DNA of 64,000 nt, from assembly GCA_964035575.1 (NCBI GenBank), contig OZ037893.1, positions 248,001 to 312,000 on the forward strand. Direction: 5' to 3'. Position 1 is the stretch's first letter; every line of letters starts with the position of its first letter. The DNA is from Rhynchopus sp. YZ270_cl-10. Its lineage: Eukaryota > Euglenozoa > Diplonemea > Diplonemida > Diplonemidae. The notes under the pieces are model-generated. The model saw only the letters and a list, made by a program, of their open reading frames with translations. It was not told where the DNA came from and ran no database searches. This document shows, piece by piece, positions 36,518-49,142 of the stretch. The position numbers and the translations under genes were made by a program.

Positions 36518-38475
36518 GGGCACAGCAACAACAGCAGCACGAAGACGGCGGTTGCAGCCAGAGGTGGAGAAAACGTTAACAGCCTCAGCCACCTTGTCGC
36601 ACTCAGCAGCTCGCGGCTACAGAGGGCGAGGAGCGTCACGACAGTATCGGGACGCGACTGGTATTTGCAGCAGTAAACTACAAAACCAAACAGCAACAAC
36701 AGCAGCAGGGCGGTTGCAGCGAGATGGATAGGGACAGTGGTGCTGTCCCTCGACGCAGATGCTCCGTTAGAAACACCATAGCTAGTGTGTATGCTCTAGA
36801 GCACACGCTTGTACTTGCGGCAGGACATACCGCAAAACACAAATAAGAATCGCAACAGCAGCACGAAGACGGCGGTTGCAGCTAGACGTGGAGAAGAAGG
36901 CGAACAGCCTGACCCACCTTGTTGCACTCAGCAGCTCGCGACTACAGAGGGCGAGAACAGCGTCACGACAGCACCTGTGGAACGGTCGGAACACGATAGT
37001 TTTTTGCAGTAGCAATACTACAAAAAGCAGCAACAACAGCAGCCCAAAGACGGCGGTTGAAGAGAGAAGACTTTGCGGCAGGACATACCGCAAAACACAT
37101 AAAAAAAGCACAACAGCAGCACGAAGACGGCGGTTGCAGCCAGAGGTGGAGAAAACGTTAACAGCCTCAGCCACCTTGTCGCACTCAGCAGCTCGCGGCT
37201 ACAGAGGGCGAGGAGCGTCACGACAGTATCGGGACGCGACTGGTATTTGCAGCAGTAAACTACAAAACCAAACAGCAACAACAGCAGCAGGGCGGTTGCA
37301 GCGAGATGGATAGGGACAGTGGTGCTGTCCCTCGACGCAGATGCTCCGTTAGAAACACCATAGCTAGTGTGTATGCTCTAGAGCACACGCTTGTACTTGC
37401 GGCAGGACATACCGCAAAACACAAATAAGAATCGCAACAGCAGCACGAAGACGGCGGTTGCAGCTAGACGTGGAGAAGAAGGCGAACAGCCTGACCCACC
37501 TTGTTGCACTCAGCAGCTCGCGACTACAGAGGGCGAGAACAGCGTCACGACAGCACCTGTGGAACGGTCGGAACACGATAGTTTTTTGCAGTAGCAATAC
37601 TACAAAAAGCAGCAACAACAGCAGCCCAAAGACGGCGGTTGAAGAGAGAAGACTTTGCGGCAGGACATACCGCAAAACACATAAAAAAAGCACAACAGCA
37701 GCACGAAGACGGCGGTTGCAGCGAGAAGTGGAGAAGACGGCGAACAGCCTCGACCAGCTTGTCGCACTAGCAGCTCGAGGCTACAGAGGCCGAGAACAGC
37801 GTCACGACAGCACCGACGGCACGGTCGGGACACGGTAGTTTTTTGCAATAAAAATCAGCAACAACAGCAGCGCGAACACAGCGGTTGAAGAGAGAAGTGG
37901 AGAAGACGGCGAACAGCCTCACCCACATTGTCGCACTAGCAGCCTCGACGAGGCCACACGTACGAGAACAGTGTCACGACAGCACCTGTGGAACGGTCGG
38001 AACACGACAGTCCTTTGTAGTAGGCATACTACCACAAAGCACACGGCAACAACAGCAGCGCGAACACAGCGGTTGAAGAGAGAAGTGGAGAAGACGGCGA
38101 ACAGCCCCACCCACATTGTCGCACTAGCAGCCTCGACGAGGCCACACATGCGAGAACAGTGTCACGACAGCACCTGCGGCACGGTCGGAACACGATAGTT
38201 TTTTGCAGTAGGCATACTACCACAAAGCACACGGCAACAACAGCAGCTCAAAGACAGCGGTTGGAGAGAGAAGTGGAGAAGACGGCAACCCGCCTCACCC
38301 ACATTGTCGCACTCAGCAGCCTCGACGAGGCCACACATGCGAGAACAGCGTCACGACAGCACCTGCGGCACGGTCGGAACACGACAGTCCTTTGCAGTAG
38401 TAGGCATACTACCACAAAGCACACGGCAACAACAGCAGCCCAAAGACGGCGGTTGAAGAGAGAAGACTTTGCGGC
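36518..38475. repeat. ~185-bp degenerate satellite, unit 2
   Basis: Base-for-base counterpart of the block in unit 1 as far as I could follow, including the 582-bp tandem duplication (36530-37111 and 37112-37693). Confidence 0.85.
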
Positions 38476-40122
38476 AGGACATACCGCAAAGACCGAGAAA
38501 CTGCTACGACATACAACCGGACTTTTGGGTGTAGGTCGGCAGTTACAATCGGTTGCTGCGTGAAGCATGGCACTGCACACAACAAAGTGATTAAACGACA
38601 ATGGGCAGCAAGACAGTAGTGTATCACACTGCAACCACAGCCGGCAGAACACACTCTACAGCTCGGATCATCTCAAAGCAGCAAAGTGTGTGGAGAGGTG
38701 TTCGACAACACAGCCTCATCGGGCCACGCATCGGCACCTTTTGCTTGGCATCGTTTGCTGCGTGAAGCTATCCACTTCACACAACAAAGTCATAAAAAAA
38801 CGCAGCAACAAGAACGAACACGTACCTGCAGCTGCACCTTTAGGCAATGCCGCGACAGCACACCACACTGGTGTACGGTTGCTAACATCGGGCAACGAAT
38901 CCTACAGCATAGTTCATGTGTCCAGAACCGAAATTCTGTGATGTTTGTGAATGGGATGAGGGTGGTGGTGTCACGTAAAGTACGTTCAGGATGCAACAAT
39001 AATTAGTAGGAGGGAGGTCTTCTTGGTAAACGGTAGTGTGTACCCGATCAGTATCCATAGGCAGATGTAGAGACAGGAAAAGGGAAAAGAAGTAGAAGTA
39101 GAAGAAGAAGAAGGTGTGGGGTGAAGGGGTATGTGTCATGTGCCGCAAAGACGCACAGTTAAGTGTGCCCCCGTTTCACACGTATATCCCTTCGCTGCCA
39201 CGAGTGTTGGGTTGCAGTGTGTTGTTTGTCGCTGCTATTCGTGTTGGTGGTGCTGGAATGTTGTGCACCTGCACTTCACTTTATTTTCTGTCTATTTTAA
39301 CAAACGGGACGCGTCTGTCTCCGTTCCGGTACGTTCAGGGGTGCTCTTTGTAAGCCAGTAGTTTTGAAGGAAGGGGGTCAAAACCCCCACCTTCAAAACA
39401 AAACAAAATAATCAAAAAATCTGTGCAGAAAAAGACAAACAGACATATAAAATAGCAAATAGCAAAGCGAAACAAAAATATAACAATTTTGAAAGATGAA
39501 CGGGCTTCACGTCACAGGCACATACATCTGCAACAAAATGACAAAAGTAAACGACGAAAACAAAAGTTGCAAGGCCAGTGATCCATGAACCCATTTCCCA
39601 CCACACCACAACCAGGTTCCCCCTGCAAGTTCGCAGGTTGGGAGGACGGAGGCGGGTGGGAAAAAAGGCATACCAGAGGCATGTTTCAAGGAAAAGGCCT
39701 TGCTGTCTATATAATAAGGGGCGTGAGGAACACCCACTCCTTACTCACACGGGGTGCGTGTATCGGAGTGAGCGAGGAAGCTTGTGAAGAAAAGCGAAAA
39801 GAATTATAAATTAAGATTTTGATTTCAATTAAATGAGGCAGCATGAGTGGTGCGAAGCACAGTGTGCATCTGTATCTGTGCAGCACAGTACAGAGACACT
39901 CACACGCTGTGTGTTCTGTTCTGTTTGTCCACGTGGAGTGGAAAACTCAAAAAGAAAGGCTAAGATGCAAGAGGTGCAGAGAAATTCAGTTCCAGAAAAA
40001 GGTTTACGTCAGTAAGTAGGTGCGCAAAAAAAGCAAGCAAGTAAGTAAACAAAGGAAACAAACGCGCATCGCCCTCAACACAAGTCAACGTCAACTCAAA
40101 GGGCGAAGGGTGAATTGCATAC

Positions 40123-41325
40123 TCACCACCCGTTCTCCTGCAGCTGCCTCCACGCAGCCACAAAGTGTGTCTCAAAGAGCGCCCTGTCGCGCGAGAAGGC
40201 ACGCACAATGCTGCGCAGTCTGTCGTCCGCACGCATCACCATGTCAATCGGAAGCATCACAGAGCGACGTCCAGGCCCACCGCGGTACTGCAGGTCTGTG
40301 CGCCCCTCCTCGGCAGTGTTCCTGCCCCAGGCTCCCCGGTCCAGGTTCGCAAAGTACTCCGTCCCGAACACAAGGTTGTTCGTCGTCCACTGTCCCTCGT
40401 TCCCGCTCACGGCCAGGTGCATCGCACCCATGTTGTGCCCGCCCATCAGACTCACCATCTTCTCCAGGGCGTTCCGGTCAGAGTCAAGCGAGATCCCAAG
40501 CTCACCAAACTTGTCGAAGAAGTAGTCAAGCGTGTCGAGGTGCGGGAAGTTGTCGTTGTTGAAGTGCTTTGTCGGCATTCTGTCGTTGTCGTTCACACAC
40601 TGTGCAGCAGGGTTCCCAAAGTCGGTGCGTCCGGCACGGAAGAACAGCGTCGGGCTCCCCATGTACTCGAGCGCCGTGTTCCCCGCCAGCGAGTACAGGT
40701 CTGCGTAGCTCACAAACGGATGTGCAGACTTCACAGCCTCCAGTGCGCGGGTCGCCACGTCCAGCCCAATGTTCTCCTCAAGCCCCAGCTCAGGGTCTGT
40801 CCGCAGGCACCCCCCGTTCCCACCTCCAATCGGGCGGTCTGTCGAGTCAAAGTGTGCCAGCGAGTGCCACGCCAGACGCACCAGCAGCGGGCGGAACGAC
40901 GGTGCCTGGCTCTCAATCACACCCACAATTGTCGACACCACTGGGAGGTACTGTGCACGCACGCCCGCCTCAATGCCCTGCCCGGGTGTCGTCCGTGCGT
41001 TCCCGAACCCACCGCCTGTCGGTGCGGGTGGGGTTGGCGGCACGGGAACGGGAACAGGACCGGGACCAGGTGGCACAGGCACAGGTGGTGCAGGTGCTGG
41101 TGTCCTGCCACGTCCCCTGCGTCCACCTCCACCTCCACCGCCACCGCCTCCCGGAACAGGAACAGGCGGTGCTGGAACAGGTGGAACAGGCACAGATGGT
41201 GTTGGCGTTCTGCCACGTCCCCCGCGTCCACCTCCACCTCCACCCCTACCACGACGCTGCCCCTCAACACTTGTCACGAAGCTTGTCCCGAACACGAGCA
41301 ACGCCAGCATGCATACAGTGCGCAT
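40123..41325 (-). CDS. Secreted class I haem peroxidase, array copy 4
   Basis: Same 400-residue product as copies 2, 3 and 5. It carries the GGC variant of the silent site, as in copy 2, so the site alternates along the array (GGC, GGT, GGC, GGT). Confidence 0.9.
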   Translation of the reverse strand: MRTVCMLALLVFGTSFVTSVEGQRRGRGGGGGGRGGRGRTPTPSVPVPPVPAPPVPVPGGGGGGGGGGRRGRGRTPAPAPPVPVPPGPGPVPVPVPPTPPAPTGGGFGNARTTPGQGIEAGVRAQYLPVVSTIVGVIESQAPSFRPLLVRLAWHSLAHFDSTDRPIGGGNGGCLRTDPELGLEENIGLDVATRALEAVKSAHPFVSYADLYSLAGNTALEYMGSPTLFFRAGRTDFGNPAAQCVNDNDRMPTKHFNNDNFPHLDTLDYFFDKFGELGISLDSDRNALEKMVSLMGGHNMGAMHLAVSGNEGQWTTNNLVFGTEYFANLDRGAWGRNTAEEGRTDLQYRGGPGRRSVMLPIDMVMRADDRLRSIVRAFSRDRALFETHFVAAWRQLQENGW

Positions 41326-41782
41326 TCTGATCTGGTTTTTGTGTAGGATGTGTGCGAAAACGCCTGTGTGTGTGGTGTGGTGTTTAGTGTTTGTGGGGTT
41401 GATTTGGGTGGATGTGTTGTGCAAAGGTTCTCCAATAAACTAAACCACAATCGCACAACACCGATTGGGTGTTACTTTTGGTTCGAGTCACTCAACAGCT
41501 CACCCAAAGAGGGTGCCTGGGCCTTGTGACCCCAGGTGGCGTTTTCCCCCGACCAAATTTAGTTTTTTTTTTTTTTGCAGTTTTTTTTCTGTGTTTTTTT
41601 TTGTTTTTGGAGGACAACAGTTTGTTTGAGTTTATTTTTCGGTTTGGTCGGAGGTCTGTTGGGGCACACAGACAGCACACCTTTGCCCAGGATGTGGCAG
41701 AGTCCTTTGTTGATAAGGGACACTGGCCTGACAATACCAGCGTTGCTCTCTACTGCAGGACATACAGTACATTCACAAACAC

Positions 41783-43740
41783 GGGCACAGCAACAACAGC
41801 AGCACGAAGACGGCGGTTGCAGCCAGAGGTGGAGAAAACGTTAACAGCCTCAGCCACCTTGTCGCACTCAGCAGCTCGCGGCTACAGAGGGCGAGGAGCG
41901 TCACGACAGTATCGGGACGCGACTGGTATTTGCAGCAGTAAACTACAAAACCAAACAGCAACAACAGCAGCAGGGCGGTTGCAGCGAGATGGATAGGGAC
42001 AGTGGTGCTGTCCCTCGACGCAGATGCTCCGTTAGAAACACCATAGCTAGTGTGTATGCTCTAGAGCACACGCTTGTACTTGCGGCAGGACATACCGCAA
42101 AACACAAATAAGAATCGCAACAGCAGCACGAAGACGGCGGTTGCAGCTAGACGTGGAGAAGAAGGCGAACAGCCTGACCCACCTTGTTGCACTCAGCAGC
42201 TCGCGACTACAGAGGGCGAGAACAGCGTCACGACAGCACCTGTGGAACGGTCGGAACACGATAGTTTTTTGCAGTAGCAATACTACAAAAAGCAGCAACA
42301 ACAGCAGCCCAAAGACGGCGGTTGAAGAGAGAAGACTTTGCGGCAGGACATACCGCAAAACACATAAAAAAAGCACAACAGCAGCACGAAGACGGCGGTT
42401 GCAGCCAGAGGTGGAGAAAACGTTAACAGCCTCAGCCACCTTGTCGCACTCAGCAGCTCGCGGCTACAGAGGGCGAGGAGCGTCACGACAGTATCGGGAC
42501 GCGACTGGTATTTGCAGCAGTAAACTACAAAACCAAACAGCAACAACAGCAGCAGGGCGGTTGCAGCGAGATGGATAGGGACAGTGGTGCTGTCCCTCGA
42601 CGCAGATGCTCCGTTAGAAACACCATAGCTAGTGTGTATGCTCTAGAGCACACGCTTGTACTTGCGGCAGGACATACCGCAAAACACAAATAAGAATCGC
42701 AACAGCAGCACGAAGACGGCGGTTGCAGCTAGACGTGGAGAAGAAGGCGAACAGCCTGACCCACCTTGTTGCACTCAGCAGCTCGCGACTACAGAGGGCG
42801 AGAACAGCGTCACGACAGCACCTGTGGAACGGTCGGAACACGATAGTTTTTTGCAGTAGCAATACTACAAAAAGCAGCAACAACAGCAGCCCAAAGACGG
42901 CGGTTGAAGAGAGAAGACTTTGCGGCAGGACATACCGCAAAACACATAAAAAAAGCACAACAGCAGCACGAAGACGGCGGTTGCAGCGAGAAGTGGAGAA
43001 GACGGCGAACAGCCTCGACCAGCTTGTCGCACTAGCAGCTCGAGGCTACAGAGGCCGAGAACAGCGTCACGACAGCACCGACGGCACGGTCGGGACACGG
43101 TAGTTTTTTGCAATAAAAATCAGCAACAACAGCAGCGCGAACACAGCGGTTGAAGAGAGAAGTGGAGAAGACGGCGAACAGCCTCACCCACATTGTCGCA
43201 CTAGCAGCCTCGACGAGGCCACACGTACGAGAACAGTGTCACGACAGCACCTGTGGAACGGTCGGAACACGACAGTCCTTTGTAGTAGGCATACTACCAC
43301 AAAGCACACGGCAACAACAGCAGCGCGAACACAGCGGTTGAAGAGAGAAGTGGAGAAGACGGCGAACAGCCCCACCCACATTGTCGCACTAGCAGCCTCG
43401 ACGAGGCCACACATGCGAGAACAGTGTCACGACAGCACCTGCGGCACGGTCGGAACACGATAGTTTTTTGCAGTAGGCATACTACCACAAAGCACACGGC
43501 AACAACAGCAGCTCAAAGACAGCGGTTGGAGAGAGAAGTGGAGAAGACGGCAACCCGCCTCACCCACATTGTCGCACTCAGCAGCCTCGACGAGGCCACA
43601 CATGCGAGAACAGCGTCACGACAGCACCTGCGGCACGGTCGGAACACGACAGTCCTTTGCAGTAGTAGGCATACTACCACAAAGCACACGGCAACAACAG
43701 CAGCCCAAAGACGGCGGTTGAAGAGAGAAGACTTTGCGGC
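41783..43740. repeat. ~185-bp degenerate satellite, unit 3
   Basis: Counterpart of the blocks in units 1 and 2, with the 582-bp duplication at 41795-42376 and 42377-42958. The fourth unit lacks this block because the array is cut at 46670. Confidence 0.85.
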
Positions 43741-45386
43741 AGGACATACCGCAAAGACCGAGAAACTGCTACGACATACAACCGGACTTTTGGGTGTAGG
43801 TCGGCAGTTACAATCGGTTGCTGCGTGAAGCATGGCACTGCACACAACAAAGTGATTAAACGACAATGGGCAGCAAGACAGTAGTGTATCACACTGCAAC
43901 CACAGCCGGCAGAACACACTCTACAGCTCGGATCATCTCAAAGCAGCAAAGTGTGTGGAGAGGTGTTCGACAACACAGCCTCATCGGGCCACGCATCGGC
44001 ACCTTTTGCTTGGCATCGTTTGCTGCGTGAAGCTATCCACTTCACACAACAAAGTCATAAAAAAACGCAGCAACAAGAACGAACACGTACCTGCAGCTGC
44101 ACCTTTAGGCAATGCCGCGACAGCACACCACACTGGTGTACGGTTGCTAACATCGGGCAACGAATCCTACAGCATAGTTCATGTGTCCAGAACCGAAATT
44201 CTGTGATGTTTGTGAATGGGATGAGGGTGGTGGTGTCACGTAAAGTACGTTCAGGATGCAACAATAATTAGTAGGAGGGAGGTCTTCTTGGTAAACGGTA
44301 GTGTGTACCCGATCAGTATCCATAGGCAGATGTAGAGACAGGAAAAGGGAAAAGAAGTAGAAGTAGAAGAAGAAGAAGGTGTGGGGTGAAGGGGTATGTG
44401 TCATGTGCCGCAAAGACGCACAGTTAAGTGTGCCCCCGTTTCACACGTATATCCCTTCGCTGCCACGAGTGTTGGGTTGCAGTGTGTTGTTTGTCGCTGC
44501 TATTCGTGTTGGTGGTGCTGGAATGTTGTGCACCTGCACTTCACTTTATTTTCTGTCTATTTTAACAAACGGGACGCGTCTGTCTCCGTTCCGGTACGTT
44601 CAGGGGTGCTCTTTGTAAGCCAGTAGTTTGAAGGAAGGGGGTCAAAACCCCCACCTTCAAAACAAAACAAAATAATCAAAAAATCTGTGCAGAAAAAGAC
44701 AAACAGACATATAAAATAGCAAATAGCAAAGCGAAACAAAAATATAACAATTTTGAAAGATGAACGGGCTTCACGTCACAGGCACATACATCTGCAACAA
44801 AATGACAAAAGTAAACGACGAAAACAAAAGTTGCAAGGCCAGTGATCCATGAACCCATTTCCCACCACACCACAACCAGGTTCCCCCTGCAAGTTCGCAG
44901 GTTGGGAGGACGGAGGCGGGTGGGAAAAAAGGCATACCAGAGGCATGTTTCAAGGAAAAGGCCTTGCTGTCTATATAATAAGGGGCGTGAGGAACACCCA
45001 CTCCTTACTCACACGGGGTGCGTGTATCGGAGTGAGCGAGGAAGCTTGTGAAGAAAAGCGAAAAGAATTATAAATTAAGATTTTGATTTCAATTAAATGA
45101 GGCAGCATGAGTGGTGCGAAGCACAGTGTGCATCTGTATCTGTGCAGCACAGTACAGAGACACTCACACGCTGTGTGTTCTGTTCTGTTTGTCCACGTGG
45201 AGTGGAAAACTCAAAAAGAAAGGCTAAGATGCAAGAGGTGCAGAGAAATTCAGTTCCAGAAAAAGGTTTACGTCAGTAAGTAGGTGCGCAAAAAAAGCAA
45301 GCAAGTAAGTAAACAAAGGAAACAAACGCGCATCGCCCTCAACACAAGTCAACGTCAACTCAAAGGGCGAAGGGTGAATTGCATAC

Positions 45387-46589
45387 TCACCACCCGTTCT
45401 CCTGCAGCTGCCTCCACGCAGCCACAAAGTGTGTCTCAAAGAGCGCCCTGTCGCGCGAGAAGGCACGCACAATGCTGCGCAGTCTGTCGTCCGCACGCAT
45501 CACCATGTCAATCGGAAGCATCACAGAGCGACGTCCAGGCCCACCGCGGTACTGCAGGTCTGTGCGCCCCTCCTCGGCAGTGTTCCTGCCCCAGGCTCCC
45601 CGGTCCAGGTTCGCAAAGTACTCCGTCCCGAACACAAGGTTGTTCGTCGTCCACTGTCCCTCGTTCCCGCTCACGGCCAGGTGCATCGCACCCATGTTGT
45701 GCCCGCCCATCAGACTCACCATCTTCTCCAGGGCGTTCCGGTCAGAGTCAAGCGAGATCCCAAGCTCACCAAACTTGTCGAAGAAGTAGTCAAGCGTGTC
45801 GAGGTGCGGGAAGTTGTCGTTGTTGAAGTGCTTTGTCGGCATTCTGTCGTTGTCGTTCACACACTGTGCAGCAGGGTTCCCAAAGTCGGTGCGTCCGGCA
45901 CGGAAGAACAGCGTCGGGCTCCCCATGTACTCGAGCGCCGTGTTCCCCGCCAGCGAGTACAGGTCTGCGTAGCTCACAAACGGATGTGCAGACTTCACAG
46001 CCTCCAGTGCGCGGGTCGCCACGTCCAGCCCAATGTTCTCCTCAAGCCCCAGCTCAGGGTCTGTCCGCAGGCACCCCCCGTTCCCACCTCCAATCGGGCG
46101 GTCTGTCGAGTCAAAGTGTGCCAGCGAGTGCCACGCCAGACGCACCAGCAGCGGGCGGAACGACGGTGCCTGGCTCTCAATCACACCCACAATTGTCGAC
46201 ACCACTGGGAGGTACTGTGCACGCACACCCGCCTCAATGCCCTGCCCGGGTGTCGTCCGTGCGTTCCCGAACCCACCGCCTGTCGGTGCGGGTGGGGTTG
46301 GCGGCACGGGAACGGGAACAGGACCGGGACCAGGTGGCACAGGCACAGGTGGTGCAGGTGCTGGTGTCCTGCCACGTCCCCTGCGTCCACCTCCACCTCC
46401 ACCGCCACCGCCTCCCGGAACAGGAACAGGCGGTGCTGGAACAGGTGGAACAGGCACAGATGGTGTTGGCGTTCTGCCACGTCCCCCGCGTCCACCTCCA
46501 CCTCCACCCCTACCACGACGCTGCCCCTCAACACTTGTCACGAAGCTTGTCCCGAACACGAGCAACGCCAGCATGCATACAGTGCGCAT
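45387..46589 (-). CDS. Secreted class I haem peroxidase, array copy 5 (last)
   Basis: Full 400-residue coding sequence identical in plan to the other array copies, with the GGT silent variant. Only about 80 bases of the unit's upstream sequence remain before unrelated DNA starts at ~46671, so it lacks the CCAATAAACTAAACC region and satellite that precede the other copies. It may be expressed differently or silenced. Confidence 0.88.
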   Translation of the reverse strand: MRTVCMLALLVFGTSFVTSVEGQRRGRGGGGGGRGGRGRTPTPSVPVPPVPAPPVPVPGGGGGGGGGGRRGRGRTPAPAPPVPVPPGPGPVPVPVPPTPPAPTGGGFGNARTTPGQGIEAGVRAQYLPVVSTIVGVIESQAPSFRPLLVRLAWHSLAHFDSTDRPIGGGNGGCLRTDPELGLEENIGLDVATRALEAVKSAHPFVSYADLYSLAGNTALEYMGSPTLFFRAGRTDFGNPAAQCVNDNDRMPTKHFNNDNFPHLDTLDYFFDKFGELGISLDSDRNALEKMVSLMGGHNMGAMHLAVSGNEGQWTTNNLVFGTEYFANLDRGAWGRNTAEEGRTDLQYRGGPGRRSVMLPIDMVMRADDRLRSIVRAFSRDRALFETHFVAAWRQLQENGW

Positions 46590-46670
46590 TCTGATCTGGT
46601 TTTTGTGTAGGATGTGTGCGAAAACGCCTGTGTGTGTGGTGTGGTGTTTAGTGTTTGTGGGGTTGGTTTG

Positions 46671-47468
46671 GATATTAAAAAGGGGGGTGCAGATTTTTTT
46701 TAAGGCTTTTATGTTGTGATTTTCTTATAAAGCAGTTTTGAGGATTTGAAGAGAAAATGGGAAAGATGGAAAAGGACTTTTTTTTTGTACGATTTGTCTT
46801 TTTTTGACAAAAGGGGGAGGAGATGAACATTTTACTTCCGGGTGTACGTAAAAGAATCATAAACATTACTTCTAATACTTCCTATTCTACGGAACAGACA
46901 TACGAGAAGAAAAAATTATAAGATGAACCTAACCCTCTCTGTGATTGGTCTGATTAGATTACTTAATGTTTTGAACATTGGTTATGCATCTCACGTGCTT
47001 TTTCGCCTAAAGAACGAGAACTCCATTGGTATGAATGCGACTCTCGTTTCACGCATCTTTGAAGACTAAAAAGAAAAGTTTCCCCCCCGAATAGGGCATC
47101 AAAAACCATACAGAGAAAAAGGAAGAGTGGGGGAGTTATTAGCAATACACCGCGATGCAAGCGTTCATGGGTCATATGCCCATATGGGTCCCCTTGTTTT
47201 GTTTTTGTTTGACAACAAAACAATGCGCTGGAAACAGAATATTATCCAGAAAGAGAGAGAAAAATAAAGAGAAAATGTGGAGTTGACTGTAAATCACCCT
47301 AACGGGACACATGAGTATCATGCTTCTGCAATTCCCATTGAATATCGCGTCTAGCTGCGGTCTGCATCGATCCCAGAGCCAAGACATCCACCGATAAGTG
47401 CAGTTGTTGTCGCCTGCAGGGGTGCCGATGCTCCGTGGAAGAACAAAAAAAAATTGGACGAAAAAAAT
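46671..47468. other. Gene-poor region right of the array
   Basis: A/T-rich with homopolymers and no supported gene. A family H variant at 46914-46960 (AGATGAACCTAACCCTCTC, TGTGATTGGTCTGATTAGAT) shares CTGATTAGATTAC with the copy at 49902. Confidence 0.45.
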
Positions 47469-47569
47469 ACCGTATTCGTCCAAATTATCGACCATAAAAA
47501 AAGGTCGAACTTCCAGAAAAATCCTGAAAAAGGTCGAATATTAGTACGGTCGATAATTACGAATACGGT
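47469..47569. mobile_element. MITE-like element, ACCGTATTCGT arms, copy 1
   Basis: 101 bases. Left arm ACCGTATTCGTCCAAATTAT then CGACC; right arm GGTCGATAATTACGAATACG then GT. The centre has AATCCTGAAAAAGGTCGAA. The same family is at 54094-54195. No coding capacity. Confidence 0.75.
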
Positions 47570-47621
47570 GGTTGAAACGTGCTAAAACGCATCTCAGTCG
47601 AAAATGGAAGAAAAAAAAGTA

Positions 47622-48113
47622 TAGTGGAGCACACTCTAGGGCTATGCTGCACGCGCACGCGTGCGCAGCAAATTCTGAGAAAGTGCGCACGGCGCACCGT
47701 GCGCACTGCGCACGGCGCACGGCGTGTGCACGGCAGTATGTACGGCAGTACTTATTGTGAAGGATGAAAAAATATCCGGCAAAACCCCCGAGACTTTGGC
47801 CCGTTGGGGCACCTGTTGCACTCCGCCTGCGGCGGCAACCGACGCATGACGTCGATCAGAGGAGGGTGAGACGCGTTTCTCCGCCTTTCTCGAAGTGCGC
47901 TGTAATCCGGGATAACCCCCTGCGCATAGGGGCTGGTACAGTACAACAAAGGGCAACGTATAGGAGCTAGGCTTCCTACGTTGAATAAGGGCCGTGCGCA
48001 CTGCCGTGCGCACGCGTGCGCCGCAAATTTTCAAAAAGTGCGCACGGCGTACGTGCGGCGTACGCGTACGTACGGCCGTGCGCGTGCAGCATAGCTCTAG
48101 GGTGGCTACACTA
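47622..48113. mobile_element. Terminal-inverted-repeat element, TAGTG...CACTA family, copy 2
   Basis: 492 bases. Left end TAGTGGAGCACACTCTAGGG then CTATGCTGCACGCG; right end CGCGTGCAGCATAGCTCTAG then GGTGGCTACACTA. Inside both ends are clusters of GTGCGCAC and GCGTACGC palindromes. Flipped relative to the copy at 25094, with a different interior and no intact frame. A nonautonomous DNA transposon is the best reading. Confidence 0.7.
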
Positions 48114-48276
48114 ATACAACCAAGTTTTCAAAAAAACTAATTTCATACACTTTACACCTGATTTTTTTGACCCATGTTTGCTGATGTGTACCGGTATTTG
48201 CCGGGTTGTACGGAAGTTGCTACCGGCCAAATCAGGTAGACTTTCCATTCAAAGAAAGCACAAACAAAAAAAAAAT

Positions 48277-48330
48277 GGTAGCTGTTGATACCTCCGACTG
48301 ACCCACCAGCCGGATAAAAAAAAAACACCC
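48277..48330 (-). repeat. Dispersed element, family D
   Basis: GGTAGCTGTTGATACCTCCG, ACTGACCCACCAGCCGGAT, with an A-run and CACCC. The D-arm-like core (minus strand GTGGGTCAGTCGGAGGTA) is intact. Confidence 0.45.
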
Positions 48331-48350
48331 AATTTTTTATTTTTTTTATT

Positions 48351-48395
48351 TTGACTTGAAATACGAAGCCCCTCTCGTGAACAGTGTACCTGAGA
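48351..48395 (-). repeat. Hairpin element, family C
   Basis: GACTTGAAATACGAAGCCCC, TCTCGTGAACAGTGTACC. An early member of the family clustered at 57-61 kb; preceded by T- and A-rich DNA. Confidence 0.5.
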
Positions 48396-48746
48396 GATAA
48401 AAAAGAGGACAAAAAGAAAGAACGAAAACGATGCGACACGAACGGGTCTATATGAGGGTGCACCAGACACTTTATTTTTTCACCCACTCCCCCAAAACAA
48501 ATTGGGTGTTACGGAACTTTTTTTTTTTTCTTTTGTGTGCGTGGGAAGACTCAAAATTGGTGAAGGAAGATGAAGGCTCACTTGGGGCACCTATTAGACA
48601 TAGGACAGATACAGGTTTTCCAGAGGGAAAAAAAAAAAATCACAGAGTGCTTTAAAGAAATATGGGTCAGATGATACAGCATAGCAACCTTAAACTACAG
48701 TCGTCCAGGTATATTTGGCGTCTAAAAGAAAGAAAAGAAGTTTCTC

Positions 48747-48780
48747 AGATGAGACCTTGCCTCTCGTGCTTTGTCACCTT
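48747..48780 (-). repeat. Hairpin element, family H
   Basis: AGATGAGACCTTGCCTCTCG then TGCTTTGTCACCTT; the stem is weakened compared with the copy at 52859. Confidence 0.4.
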
Positions 48781-49142
48781 AGTATAATCACCATTGTTGT
48801 CAAAAAAAAGACGCCAAATTGCCCCGAAATACCAATATCTGCCTAACTTATTTGGACACCGATTTTTTCTCTTTTTTTTCCTCTTTCGATGGCTGTATCA
48901 GAACATTCAACAGCTCTGCTGGCGAACCTGCCAGCAATGCGTTTGAACGTATCTCAGTAAAAAAAAAGGGGGAAATGCTAAATACAGAACCAAACACCGC
49001 TGTTTGCATTCAAAACGTCTTGGAAAGGGGTAAGACATTTTTTACCATAGCATTTGCTTTTCATATGACAATTCGTGGGTAAAGCAGGAGGTTGCTTAAG
49101 GCACACACCCTCTGTGAGATCTCGTGAGGGGGGGGTAAAGAA

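Larger units (their letters stand above)
28545..46670. repeat. Tandem array of a 5,265-bp peroxidase unit, ~3.4 copies
   Basis: Units: 28545-33804, 33805-39069, 39070-44334 and a partial 44335-46670. Corresponding peroxidase starts are spaced 5265, 5265 and 5264 bases. Each unit has, left to right, ~1 kb of noncoding flank, the peroxidase gene (minus), its upstream region, a satellite block, and a tail ending before GAGACAGGAAAAGGG. The last unit stops just upstream of its peroxidase gene and is replaced by unrelated DNA (ATATTAAAAAGGGGGG). Units differ by only scattered single bases, indicating recent amplification or homogenisation. Confidence 0.95.

Noticed and set aside
28545-46670. The 5.3-kb unit as an LTR or other retroelement
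   Set aside because: No polymerase, integrase or structural-protein motifs and no terminal repeats; it is a tandem segmental duplication carrying a host peroxidase gene.
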